DNA of 64,000 bases from Sinonovacula constricta. Its lineage: Eukaryota; Mollusca; Bivalvia; Cardiida; Solecurtidae. The translations under genes and the position numbers were made by a program. Every line of letters starts with the position of its first letter. Positions within the stretch are counted from its first letter, which is position 1. Positions 36,441 through 48,100 of the stretch are shown here, one piece after another. The stretch is from contig CM017563.1 of NCBI GenBank assembly GCA_007844125.1, positions 12,512,335 through 12,576,334 on the forward strand, read 5' to 3'. The notes under the pieces were generated by a model, which had not been told where the DNA came from, searched no databases, and worked only from the letters and a program-made list of their open reading frames with translations.

Positions 36441-39030
36441 TCGGAGAAACAAAAAGAAATGAACACCTGATATGGCACCTGCCGATCATAAAAGCTCAAC
36501 TCCTCGATAACCGATAGTCAAACTACCCTGATAACCTGAGCATTAGCAAATGAGTGATACCAGTCTTTTTTGCATGGTTGAATAATGTTGAAGACTTGTG
36601 TTTGTCAATGAAAACGCAGGTTGGCATCATGGTACATCATTGGCTAGGAGCAAGGGTCATACTATGCATATCTCAAAAGCAAATATATTGCAAACTAGCA
36701 ATTCAACTATCGTTATAATGATGCTTGAGGGGCAATTGAACAGTGAAGCTGCCAGGCAGGTAGATTCAAAGAATGACAAACAGATAGACAGGCACTTCTA
36801 ATCGCTGCTACACCTCTCTGTCCTGGGAAGTATGTGACATTGGATGGCCCATAGAGTACAATTGTTGTTCATGTTTATTTACAATAAACAAGTTTATACT
36901 GTCAGTGGAAGCATTAAAGCACATATGGAATGGTTGACCGAACACATGTATAAGAACACAAGCTATTTGTGATACTGACTGTGAGTACTTAAAAGCCAAA
37001 TAAATAAAAACTTGAAGTCTTGTTAGGCAAGATTTCAGCCCAACTTTCCCATGTGCTGGCAAAGGTTAGTGTGTTCTGAAATCACAAGTAAATGGTGTCT
37101 GGTGATTGAGTTTAACAGAAAAGCAGAAAGACTGAGAGACAGACAGACTGAGACAGACAGACAGACAATTCATTAACAATTTCCCTTTGCCTTGGGCAGG
37201 GATGAACACATTTTTTAAAAAATGAACACATTAAAATGAAAACAAATCAATAAAAATAAGAAAATAAACTTTAATCATAATTATTCTAAATCGTATGGTT
37301 ATTCTTATGATAAGCTGTTGATAAACATGCCTTGGACAGTACATCTTGATGCATGACTACAATTAACAGGGTGTTTGTACACACAAACTATAAAAGTGTT
37401 TATTAAACTCATAAACCCTTTAGCCTGTGAATTAACAAAACCCAAACAAGCAACAATGAACCCTGGGTTTCAAATATGAAAACTGAGTTATAAAGAGGTT
37501 TAATGCTTTAAAAGTGGTATCCAACAGTTTGGACCATTTTTTTCACTTGCAAGCAACCAATGAGATTAGAGGTGCCTGAAAAAATCTTACAAAATAGTAT
37601 TTATTGATGCCCTAGGCCCATGTGAAAATTAAGGTATAATCCCCAACTTGTCATTACAAAAATGTATATCCTATGTGAGCCACACCACACAGTTTGCTAT
37701 TTTTAAAATAAGAAAACTATATAACTACTTACTTTTAGGACCACATTACACGCTTATCCAGGTTTTTCAGCTCTGATGTCGATATCTATTTTTAGCTTAA
37801 AACACCATCATGCTTATTTATAGATTTGAAAAAAGTGAGCATTTGAAGCAATGTATTTCATGATTTACAAATTGAAGCAATGTGAGAAATAGCTTTGACT
37901 ACAACTAACATATAGGTTTATGTAATAATTATGCATAAATTACCCTGAACAAGGGTACAATATTAATACATGTATCAGATATAGGCCAACAGACAGATAC
38001 CACCTTTAAAGGTCGTATGCAATAGTTAATACCTTAATGTTCCTACAATACCTCATGCAAGAACAGTCTTTTAACTCAACACACAAATATTTGGGAAAAG
38101 ACAACTGTATCGGCAAAATAAGCAAAAACAATGATTAATTGAGAAAACCTGGTCAAAAAAAAAAAAAAAAAAAAATGAATTGAGAAAAAGCGACTTAATA
38201 TCAAGAGATTAATTTCTCCTAGAGACGAGTTATTGAGATGATTTTCTAAAGTAATTAGTTATTTGTAAGTGTTCACTAAAGGTATAAAAACTCAAGTCTT
38301 ATTGCAGAACACTTCAGTTCAGTGAGAATTTTTGAATGTATAATAATAAAAAATGTGCAAATGTACACAAATGCCAATACAAAGCAACCCATTACATTAT
38401 TTCTATGTTTTTCCGCTTCCTTTTTTTCAGGCTCACTTGTAGGTCGGCAAATTTAGTTTTTGCGCTACTCTATTATTTGAGCTATTCAAGAAAAAGAGGT
38501 TAATTCTGTGATCTAATGGACAAAAAAATTAAGCAAACACTAAAACAGAGGTTTATTTCTTATACTCATCAGGATTAAAAGCAAACACCCAATCGGAACT
38601 CCTCGAGTAATTGCGTCGTCGGGACAATCATCCCTCGGATTTCTTACTTACTGAAATCACGATCATTTCTGTTCGTTGGAAGTCGGCAGAAGAATATGTC
38701 TAAAATGTTGTTCGCACAAAACATAAACAGTGCCATCGATTGACAGCTGCGTGTCTGCTGCGCTGGGTAAATTAAAATTGAATGATTTAAATTTGAAGCC
38801 CTCACAAATTGAAGTTTTACGGGCGTTGGCTGTGATGAGCTGTCATCCGAGCTGCCATTTTTGTTTTGACTTCTGTCACAAAAGTAGTTCCATTTAGGGA
38901 AATGGCCAAGGTGATCCGACTACCTACAAACATCCTATTTCTTACACCCTTCAGCATTACACAGACATGCTCAGTTGCTATGCTATGCTTAAAGCTTCTA
39001 TACAAGAAATAGCCTCTAACTATTAGAAAC
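36441..39030. other. Intergenic, no gene supported
   Basis: AT-rich. Contains a short (GACA)n tract at ~37133-37166 and a poly(A) run at 38155-38175. A GC-richer patch at 38580-38960 includes AAAATGGCAGCTCGG (- strand, ~38845-38860), with a 13-codon frame that stops at once; it could be an unrecognised first exon or promoter. Confidence 0.4.
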
Positions 39031-39032
39031 TG

Positions 39033-39038
39033 TTTATT
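39033..39038 (-). terminator. Candidate polyadenylation signal of WRAP53
   Basis: AATAAA on the - strand about 115 nt after the stop codon. It would give a short, purine-rich 3' UTR. Other hexamers lie further downstream, so the true end is uncertain. Confidence 0.4.
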
Positions 39039-39154
39039 AAAACCGCCTAATGCCTCTTCTTTCTTTCCTTCTTTGTTTGTTATCTCTCCTTCTTTTCCTT
39101 TTCATCTCTATCTTTTCCTTTCCAACACTATTTAACAGTTTAAACCAAGTATTT

Positions 39155-42100
39155 TTACACCCACCAAAGCAGCAGACTATTCTCAATTTTTTCCTCTTCC
39201 TCCCCCTCACCATCACTGTCGAGAAAACATGATGGGAAATGTCTTTGACCTGAGGCTGTAGCTATGATGGGCAGTGTGGGATGAAGGCTGAAACAGGAGA
39301 AAAAATAAAAAATAAGTAAGATAACATTCCAAAACATTTTTTTTCCACAACTGCTTTGGTTTATTTGGCTATAATAACTAAATGAGTAATATGTTTTTCT
39401 AAAAACGCTCACAATCAAATTTTCGGCAAATTGCCTTTTTTAAGAGTTTTACTATTAAACAAGTGTTGTCGCCTGTTCATAAACAAACCGTCAGCAAACA
39501 AAGAAATTTTCGCGAAGCCTCCGATAAAGAAAAGTTGTCCACTGTAAAATGCGTGGCAACAAATGCTGACAGCACTTTTCAGTGATGTTAGTGACAAGAA
39601 CCCCAATGTAAACATTAATGATACTGATGATTCCCTGTCGCACACTTTGAAATCATGTACGTTTCAATAACACTGGCTAAAAACTTACAAGTGGTTGCAT
39701 TATTGTAAGCTGAAGATGGCATTTCATAGAGGAGGCAATATTACAGTAATAAATGGTATAACTTCTATAAAGGGACCCATTGGTTTTTGTCAGGACCCAT
39801 TATTTTAGAAAATGTGCATCCTGTGGACTCTTAAGAAAAAAAGGTAAAATGATGACTGAAAGGGTGTGTTTTTTGTCTTTTTTTTTCAAAATCTAAGGGA
39901 GACTATTAATAAATTATATGTACTGGAGTTATGGTTCTTGGGACCTCCAGCTAGACTGCACCTCTATCATACATGTGAACTCTCCCACATTTAGAGGAAG
40001 ACTTCCACTTTTAAGGTTCAAAATTCTTTGAAAATGAGGGGTGTTTTACACATTTTCAGAAATCTCCCTACTTGAAAGGAGATATCTTCCTTCTTTGTTT
40101 ATATGAAAATAACAATGACCTACTTTACAAGTGAAACTCTCTCATTTTGGCTTTAGAGAAAGATCACATATATGCTCTATACCAATATGGTTATGGTTTT
40201 TGTGCACAGCACTTCCACACATCACTAGTAATTCAAATTAAAGTATAGATTGAATCTTTGCAAAAGTTTTTCTCTGGACAAGAAACTGTGACGACAACAC
40301 CTACAGTTATGCCAAATAAAGAGAGCCTTAGAGGCATTATGATAACAACAATAAAATTTTTGGCTTGTTTTTCAAAAAAGTTTGCAGCTACAGCAATGTC
40401 CAGCTTTTACTGCCACTGGATGACAAGTATTTTGGAAGAACCACCAGAATAGAGAAGGTAAACTGGAAAATATCCCCCATATTTATTTGTCCATCATGAC
40501 TCTAACCCATGTAGTTTGGGACTGAGAAGTAATACGAGTTACAAGTTGGCAGCAGGTACAATTCGGTCATAGACACCTCTTAACAAAAGAGAAGAAGCAG
40601 AAGAGAAAAGCTAAAAAAGAGAAGGAGGAAGAATAAAAAAAGAGAAGCAAAAATAAAATTATGGAAAATGAGGTGAAAAAAAGGGTAGAACAAAAATATA
40701 AATGGCAATACAACACAAAAAAACGAGAGTTCGAAGATAAATAATAAATGATGAAAAGGAAAAAGAAGAGCAACAACAGTCTATCTTACCCGACTCCATT
40801 CACAGTGTCCAGGTGTGCTGAGAAGCTGACCACAGGTCGAAGGATCGGATCTATGTCTGGGGCCATCTGGATAGGCGGCTGACAGGTGTCCCAGACCAAA
40901 ACTTGGCCATCCTGGCAGCCAGACACCACATATCTGCCATCTCTGGGAAATAGAGGAGATATGTGCATAAATATAAGAACATGAAGTTAAAACAGTTACC
41001 GTACTTACTCACTTATAAGATGGGGATTTTTCCTTTAAATTTCATGTTAAAAGTGTGGGGCTCGTCTTATAGGCGGGGTCTAGCGACCTGGCAAAAAGTT
41101 TTCACGTTGTTTTAGGGCGAAAACATACCACATAAACTTGTTAGCAGTTATGCAATGACCTGACGTGCCGTCATTGTCATATGCATAAAATAAAAAATTT
41201 TAATAAAGCTTGTCAAAAGTAATAAATGTGTTCAAACTCAATATTGGCCTGTCTTGTCTGCTGGATGAGGAAAAAAGGAATTTCTTCTTTAAAATAAAGG
41301 AACAAAGTTATTAACTGTGGAGATCAAGTGTAAGACCATTCTCAAAATTAACTAAGTCTGAAATTATAAAAGTTGCCACTAGACTAACACTTGAACACCC
41401 TGGGAGCCTGACACCGCACAAGGACCAGCTACAAGGTAAATTTTTCTGAGGCCCATGGGACACTGTTTGAAAACATTTTTAAAATATTCTCATATGAAAT
41501 TTTCATACATAAGAAATTTCTCTGAAGCCAAAGTGGGAGATTTTCACTTACAAAATGGAAGATTCGTTATTTTCATATAAACAAAGAAGGAATTTATCTG
41601 TTTTCAAGTAGGGAGATTCCTGAAAATGTGTAAAACACCCCTCATTTTCAAAGGAGTTTGAACCTTAAAAATGGAAGTCTCCCTCCAAAAATGGGAGAGT
41701 TCACATGTATGAATTTTCAGAACAACAAAAACATAATGCTGTAAGGTGGAAATTAGGTTGAAGTGGTATTAGTCCATGCCTTTAATCTCTCATCTTATGA
41801 TGCCAGATTACAAAGTTTTTAATGTGATGTGTTTATTGTGTAAGCAGTAAAGGGATGAAAATGTTAAATACAAATGAAAGCTTCTACTCACAGGGTAATA
41901 TCAAACTGCATTCGCTGGTTGGTTGATACTTTACGAATCAGACTATACAGGAGTTGCCCTGGATTCCGTATATCCCAACACAAGATTTCATTGTCCTGTC
42001 AAAAAAATAGATGAATAACATGAAATGTTACTGGAAATGCCATATAGGCCTGAAGATGCAATAGTGTTAAATATGACCTTGAGGGTTGAACTTGCAAATG

Positions 42101-45100
42101 GTCTAGGGACACCCCTTCAAGTGTATGTCAGTAACACAGTACTATGTTATTGTGACTTCAGGGGACAATAACCTCTGCTAACACGTTGGAAAGTTGGGCT
42201 GAAATCTTGCCCAGCATGGTAAAGTTTAATTTAATATGGTACCTGTAAAATGTGAAAGTTATGGCTGAGAGCATAATATTCAACATGTGTACCCATTAAT
42301 AAGAAATAACCTTAAAAAAGCCCTTAAAGATTACCTTGACACAGTGCCACTGTACCCTTTGGCCAAATGCAGTACCTTGTACAAGATCGGACATTTACAG
42401 TCATGAGAGGTAATGAGCAAGAAAAACAAGCACATTTAACTAGTATAAATCTTTTGAAATCAGTTCTTAGTTATGCATTTCTTGAATAAAAATGTATTTT
42501 TGTGAATTTGTTACAAAGTATCAATAATGCAGAGCATTTTTTCTAATTCCGAACATTCTGACTAATTCACAGAGACTTCATCTTGGCAGGGTACAACAGA
42601 CTTTAAACGCATGATGATGATGATGATGATTCATCGACTGGAAAGAGAGGCTGCATTTACCTCCAGTGTGCAAATACTCTGCGATACATGAGTATATGTT
42701 TTCCCATAATAACATTTAGTGAACAACATCAATGAGCTGATTACGGCTGTACTAAACTGCCGAAATAGTCTAAGGCAGGAATGTTCTGCATTATAAGATA
42801 TTCCATAAAGAGATGGTCAATCTTGCACAGGAAACCAACCTATGTTGATTTAAGAATAAAGGTGTTTTATTATAAAGAATTTTAATATATATGTAAATGT
42901 TGGCTAGATGATTTCAAGGATAAGGGATTCCAATAGCAGTGCATACAAGACAATAATTACAAATAAACTGTATATATAGTAACCCTGTACATGCTGGAAA
43001 TACCATCCACCCCATTTAAATAATACATACCCCACCCTAATGGTGTTTCCAGCAAGTAAAGGGATAAAGATACAAAACATTTCTACAATCATGTAGACTG
43101 TATTGAGGTGTTCTACCCTTACAGTTTCTGTAAAAAAAGCAATTAAAAGTGGCAGGACATACACAATTGCATCCCTTTAATTTTATTCCTACGAATATGA
43201 GGTACAAAAGCAAATACCATAAAAAATTCAACATACCTTTCTTCCTCCACTGTAGAGTTTCGAACCATCTGACGAGAAGAACACCTGTGTGACCCCACCT
43301 TGCTGACCCTCAAACATGCACACCATTTCACCCATTGGTTCATGGTAGAGTGCAACTAAAAAATATAAAATATGCAGGTTAACATAATTACTCATTCACA
43401 ATTACTCATTCATAATTACTCATTAAAATTCCCACTCAATTATGTTTGGTCATGCTTGTTTTTTTTCCACTTAATTGGAAAGTTCAGATGATACAATTTG
43501 AGCACAATGAATATACTTGCTGTAAGTTACAAACATTAAATAAAATGGACATGGTAAAATAATTAACACATGAAAATAACATGCTGAAAATAAAAAAAAT
43601 AAAAATAACTATTTTCATGAAAATTGATACAAAAATGTAAGTCAATGGAAGTAACAAAATTGTGTCCTCAGATGGATGGGCAGGCAGCCATGCTTGCAGG
43701 CAGGCAGCCATGCTGGCAACAGGCAGGCAGACATGCTGGCAACAGATAGGCAGCCATGCTGGCAACAGGCAGGCAGCCATGCTGGCAACAGGCAGGCAGC
43801 CATGCTTGCAGGCAGGCAGACATGCTGGCAACAGGTAGGCAGCCATGCTTGCAGGCAGGCAGCCATGCTGGCAACAGATAGGCAGCCATGCTGGCAACAG
43901 GCAGGCAGCCATGCTTGCAGGCAGGCAGCCATGCTGGCAACAGGTAGGCAGCCATGCTTGCAGGCAGGCAGGCAGCCATGCTTGCAGGCAGACAGCAATG
44001 CTGGCAACAGGTAGGCAGCCATGCTGGCAGCAGGCAGACAGCCATGCTGGCAACAGGCAGGCAGCCATGCTGGCAACAGGTAGGCAGCCATGCTGGCAAC
44101 AGGCAGGCAGCCATGCTGGCAACAGGTAGGCAGCCATGCTGGCAGCAGGCAGACAGCCATGCTGGCAACAGGCAGGCAGCCATGCTGGCAATAGGCAGGC
44201 AGCCATGCTGGCAACAGGTAGGCAGCCATGCTGGCAACAGGTAGGCAGCCATGCTGGCAGCAGGCAGGCAGCCATGCTTGCAGGCAGACAGCCATGCTGG
44301 CAACAGGTAGGCAGCCATGCTGGCAGCAGGCAGACAGCCATGCTGGCAACAGGCAGGCAGCCATGCTGGCAACAGGTAGACAGCCATGCTGGCAACAGGC
44401 AGGCAGCCATGCTGGCAACAGGTAGGCAGCCATGCTGGCAGCAGGCAGACAGCCATGCTGGCAACAGGCAGGCAGCCATGCTGGCAATAGGCAGGCACCC
44501 ATGCTGGCAGCAGGTAGGCAGCCATGCTGGCAACAGGCAGGCAGCCATGCTGGCAACAGGTAGGCAGCCATGCTGGCAACAGGCAGGCAGCCATGCTGGC
44601 AATAGGCAGGCAGCCATGCTGGCAACATGTAGGCAGCCATGCTGGCAGCAGGCAGACAGCCATGCTGGCAACAGGTAGGCAGCCATGCTGGCAACAGGTA
44701 GGCAGCCATGCTGGCAACAGGCAAGCAGCCATGCTGGCAACAGGTAGGCAGCCATGCTGGCAGCAGGCAGACAGCCATGCTGGCAACAGGCAGGCAGCCA
44801 TGCTGGCAACAGGTAGGCAGCCATGCTGGCAGGCAGGCAGCCATGCTGGCAGCAGGCAGACAGCCATGCTGGCAACAGGCAGGCAGCCATGCTGGCAGCA
44901 GGCAGACAGCCATGCTGGCAACAGGCAGGCAGCCATGCTAGCAACAGGTAGGCAGCCATGCTGGCAACAGGCAGGCAGACATGCTGGCAACAGGCAGGCA
45001 GCCATGCTGGCAACAGGCAGGCAGCCATGCTGGCAACAGGCAGGCAGACATGCTGGCAACAGGCAGGCAGCCATGCTGGCAGGCAGGCAGCCATGCTGGC

Positions 45101-48100
45101 AGCAGGCAGACAGCCATGCTGGCAGACAGGCAGCTATGGTGGCAGACAGGCAGCCATGCTGGCAGGCAGGAAGACAGCAAATAACCAGATTCCAATATAA
45201 ACCCCAAAACTCTGTGTGTTGAGGGGGATGGGATGGATTTATCAAAACAGCCTAGGAAGATGATGTTCACAAAATCTTTGATTCACTCATCAATGTAAGG
45301 ATATCAAGTTTAATTATAATGAAATAAATTATACACATCTACTGACTGATAACCCTATATCTTTTATTTAAACTTGCTGCATCAACTAGCAACTTTAGGT
45401 GAGGTAACTTACTACTCTTGGAGTAGGATCCTGCAGCATAGAGACCCACATCCGTCGGACTGTGTGAGATACAAGAAATAATCCCTCGCTGGCCAAGCTT
45501 CGCTGCAATGACAATACATCACAAGATCAAACCAAGAACTGCGACAAAATAATCACAGCGTCGGCTCAGGTACTGGAGGCCCCAGGTTTGATCCCTGGCA
45601 GAGACATACTAAAGTCGTAAAAAATAGTAGAAGTATAAGCTTCCTTGCTAACAATGCAAAAATAAGGGTAGTTCTACTACTGGTTGTCCCGGTGTCAGGA
45701 TACTGTGACTGGTTGTGGTATCATGCCAGGTGTTCATCCCGCTATATACAGTGAAGGAAGCATTATAACTGCTTCAAGGGACACTGTCTCCAGATAACTG
45801 AAATACTGTTGGTGGGATGATAAACCCAATAAACAAACAATAAACAAACAAAATAATCAAAGAAGGATTGTGCAAAAGTTTTACATAAAAGAGTTTTTAG
45901 CTGGATAAATAAGGGTTTTATCATTGACTTTTAAAAATACCAGAGCTGAAAAAAGTTATTATACTTTATCACTGAAAAATATAAAAACATTTGAAAGCTT
46001 TACAATTTCTAGCAAGATTTATCTGCTCTGTTGTCAACAATCTAAATAGCTGAATGCTTTCCTTAAAAAAGTCTGGAAAACAGAGCAACAGGGCCCAGGA
46101 CACAAAAAATGTCTCAGTGTCTATAGGTTGTAGAATTTTAAGTTTTACCACCAACCATTTTTATTTATCTAGAAGAGTTAAAATTAAAGTGAAATGATGT
46201 GTAAAAATATATGCAATTTTAGAATAACATATCACCAAAAGCGTGTAGTCCTGCAGCATATAGTGTAGATGGTGATACTGATCTAGATCTTCACAACTTT
46301 TCAAGATCGTCACTTTTTGTGAGGGTAGCAGAGCTCAAAGTTGCCTCATTGTTTCTACTCAGCCATTCACTGTATGGGTTCCGCTCATGTTTGGTATGAG
46401 AACTTTCACCAGTGAAGCGGCTGTGGTGTGCTAGAGGTTCTACCAGACATTTGTGTGCTGATTTTATCCCCCCATGTTAGCTGAATGTTGTCAATAAAGT
46501 AAATAAAAGTCTGTTGGCGTGATGTATAAAAAACACACACACACACAAAACACAACAATATTCAACTTCTGCTGTAGCGGAAACATTACTCAGATGCAAT
46601 TTGTACTGAATTATCTCCCCTGTGAGAAGGTATTTAATTTCAACAACCTGCATTTATTTATAATATAAACATTTAAAGATTTACAACCATTAAGAAATCT
46701 ACAAGTCACATTTTATACAGTTCTTTATTGCAGTGACCTACTGCGAATTTAAAGTTTAATAAACAGGTGTAAAGACACATAAAACATTGTACCAAATGTT
46801 GGTCTGGAAACAAATTCTCTGCCAGGCCGGGTGACATCAAACACTCGCACCATCTTGTTGAATCCACAGTACAGTCTCTGTCCTTGTGGGTCGAATGAGA
46901 CACAATGGGCAGCTACTAACTCATCCTTTACAAAAGGGACACACAACATTTGAGCAAAAGGGGTTATTGAGAGATGTGATGACAATGGATCAACTTCAAT
47001 TGCCAGATTTTTATACTCAAATTTTTACCAATTCTTCAAACTTAACCCAAAATGGTTCTGACAGTTTACTTTGTAACGACTTTGGTATGTTGCGGACTGA
47101 AATCAAACCCACGGCTTCAAGTACCTGCCAGGGCTCTCTTCGCTTCCAGGTCCGGTTCTTGACTTTTTGTTTCATGGGTAGTGTTACTAGCTATAATCTT
47201 GAGTTATATTATATAAGGTTGGGGCTCGATGTTTTTGAAATACATCGCAGTGACCAAATACGATTATTATAGCGACGTCCAGCTATCTTCATGGAGAAGG
47301 ACCACAAACAAATGTCGGGTAGATCACCGGCTCACCCCAGGTCACTAAGTCCTCCACCTTGATCAGTACTCGAACCCACATAGTGAGAGGCTAAGTGGTC
47401 AGAGGAGTTACAAATTGGTGACTCTACCACTATGCCACAAGTGCCCCAGGTTGGGGCTCAAATCGATTGTACTATGAAGCTGATCTTAAGTCCAAACCTT
47501 ACCAATGGATAACAGCCAGACGATTTTGAAGCAAATGTGTAAATAACCTTGGTAGCTCAATCGTCTTGAAGGAAAAATTTCAGTATTCCAGTCCCAGATT
47601 AGCAGAACATCATTCTCTCATGGGATTCAAGATCCAACCCATTATCATGGAGTAGAAGCCATGGTTTTACCTTCATCTTAAATATTCACACTTATTAAAA
47701 TGAAAGAAATCTAATAGTTATCTCATTTACAGGTATATAGTTTCAAATAGCTTATATATGAATATTTCTTAGTTGCTAGTTTTTATCATAATGCTCAAAA
47801 CCTTTTACTCATTCCGATTTTTCAACAACATACAATTTTATGTGCATGCTGCAGTCTTTGGAGTTCTCAATACTTTTTAAAGTACAGCAATCATATTATT
47901 TCTAAAATAATAGGTCTATCAAAAAGGGAGGTAACAAATGAATTTGAATGACATCTCTTTATAAATTAAAAGCAGAAATAGCACCCGTTAGGCAACAATA
48001 ACAGAAAAAGCTCACCATCTGATCATAGGCTCGGTAGCTACACCTCAGGAATCCTGTATAAGCATCATACATGTGGACTGGGGTACCTCTACTGGTCACT

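Noticed and set aside
43484..45270. Very long - strand open frames (423, 525 and 536 codons) and several + strand ones
   Set aside because: They are translations of a 23-bp tandem repeat inside WRAP53 intron 7. All three frames are open because the unit lacks stops; there is no domain and no independent gene structure.
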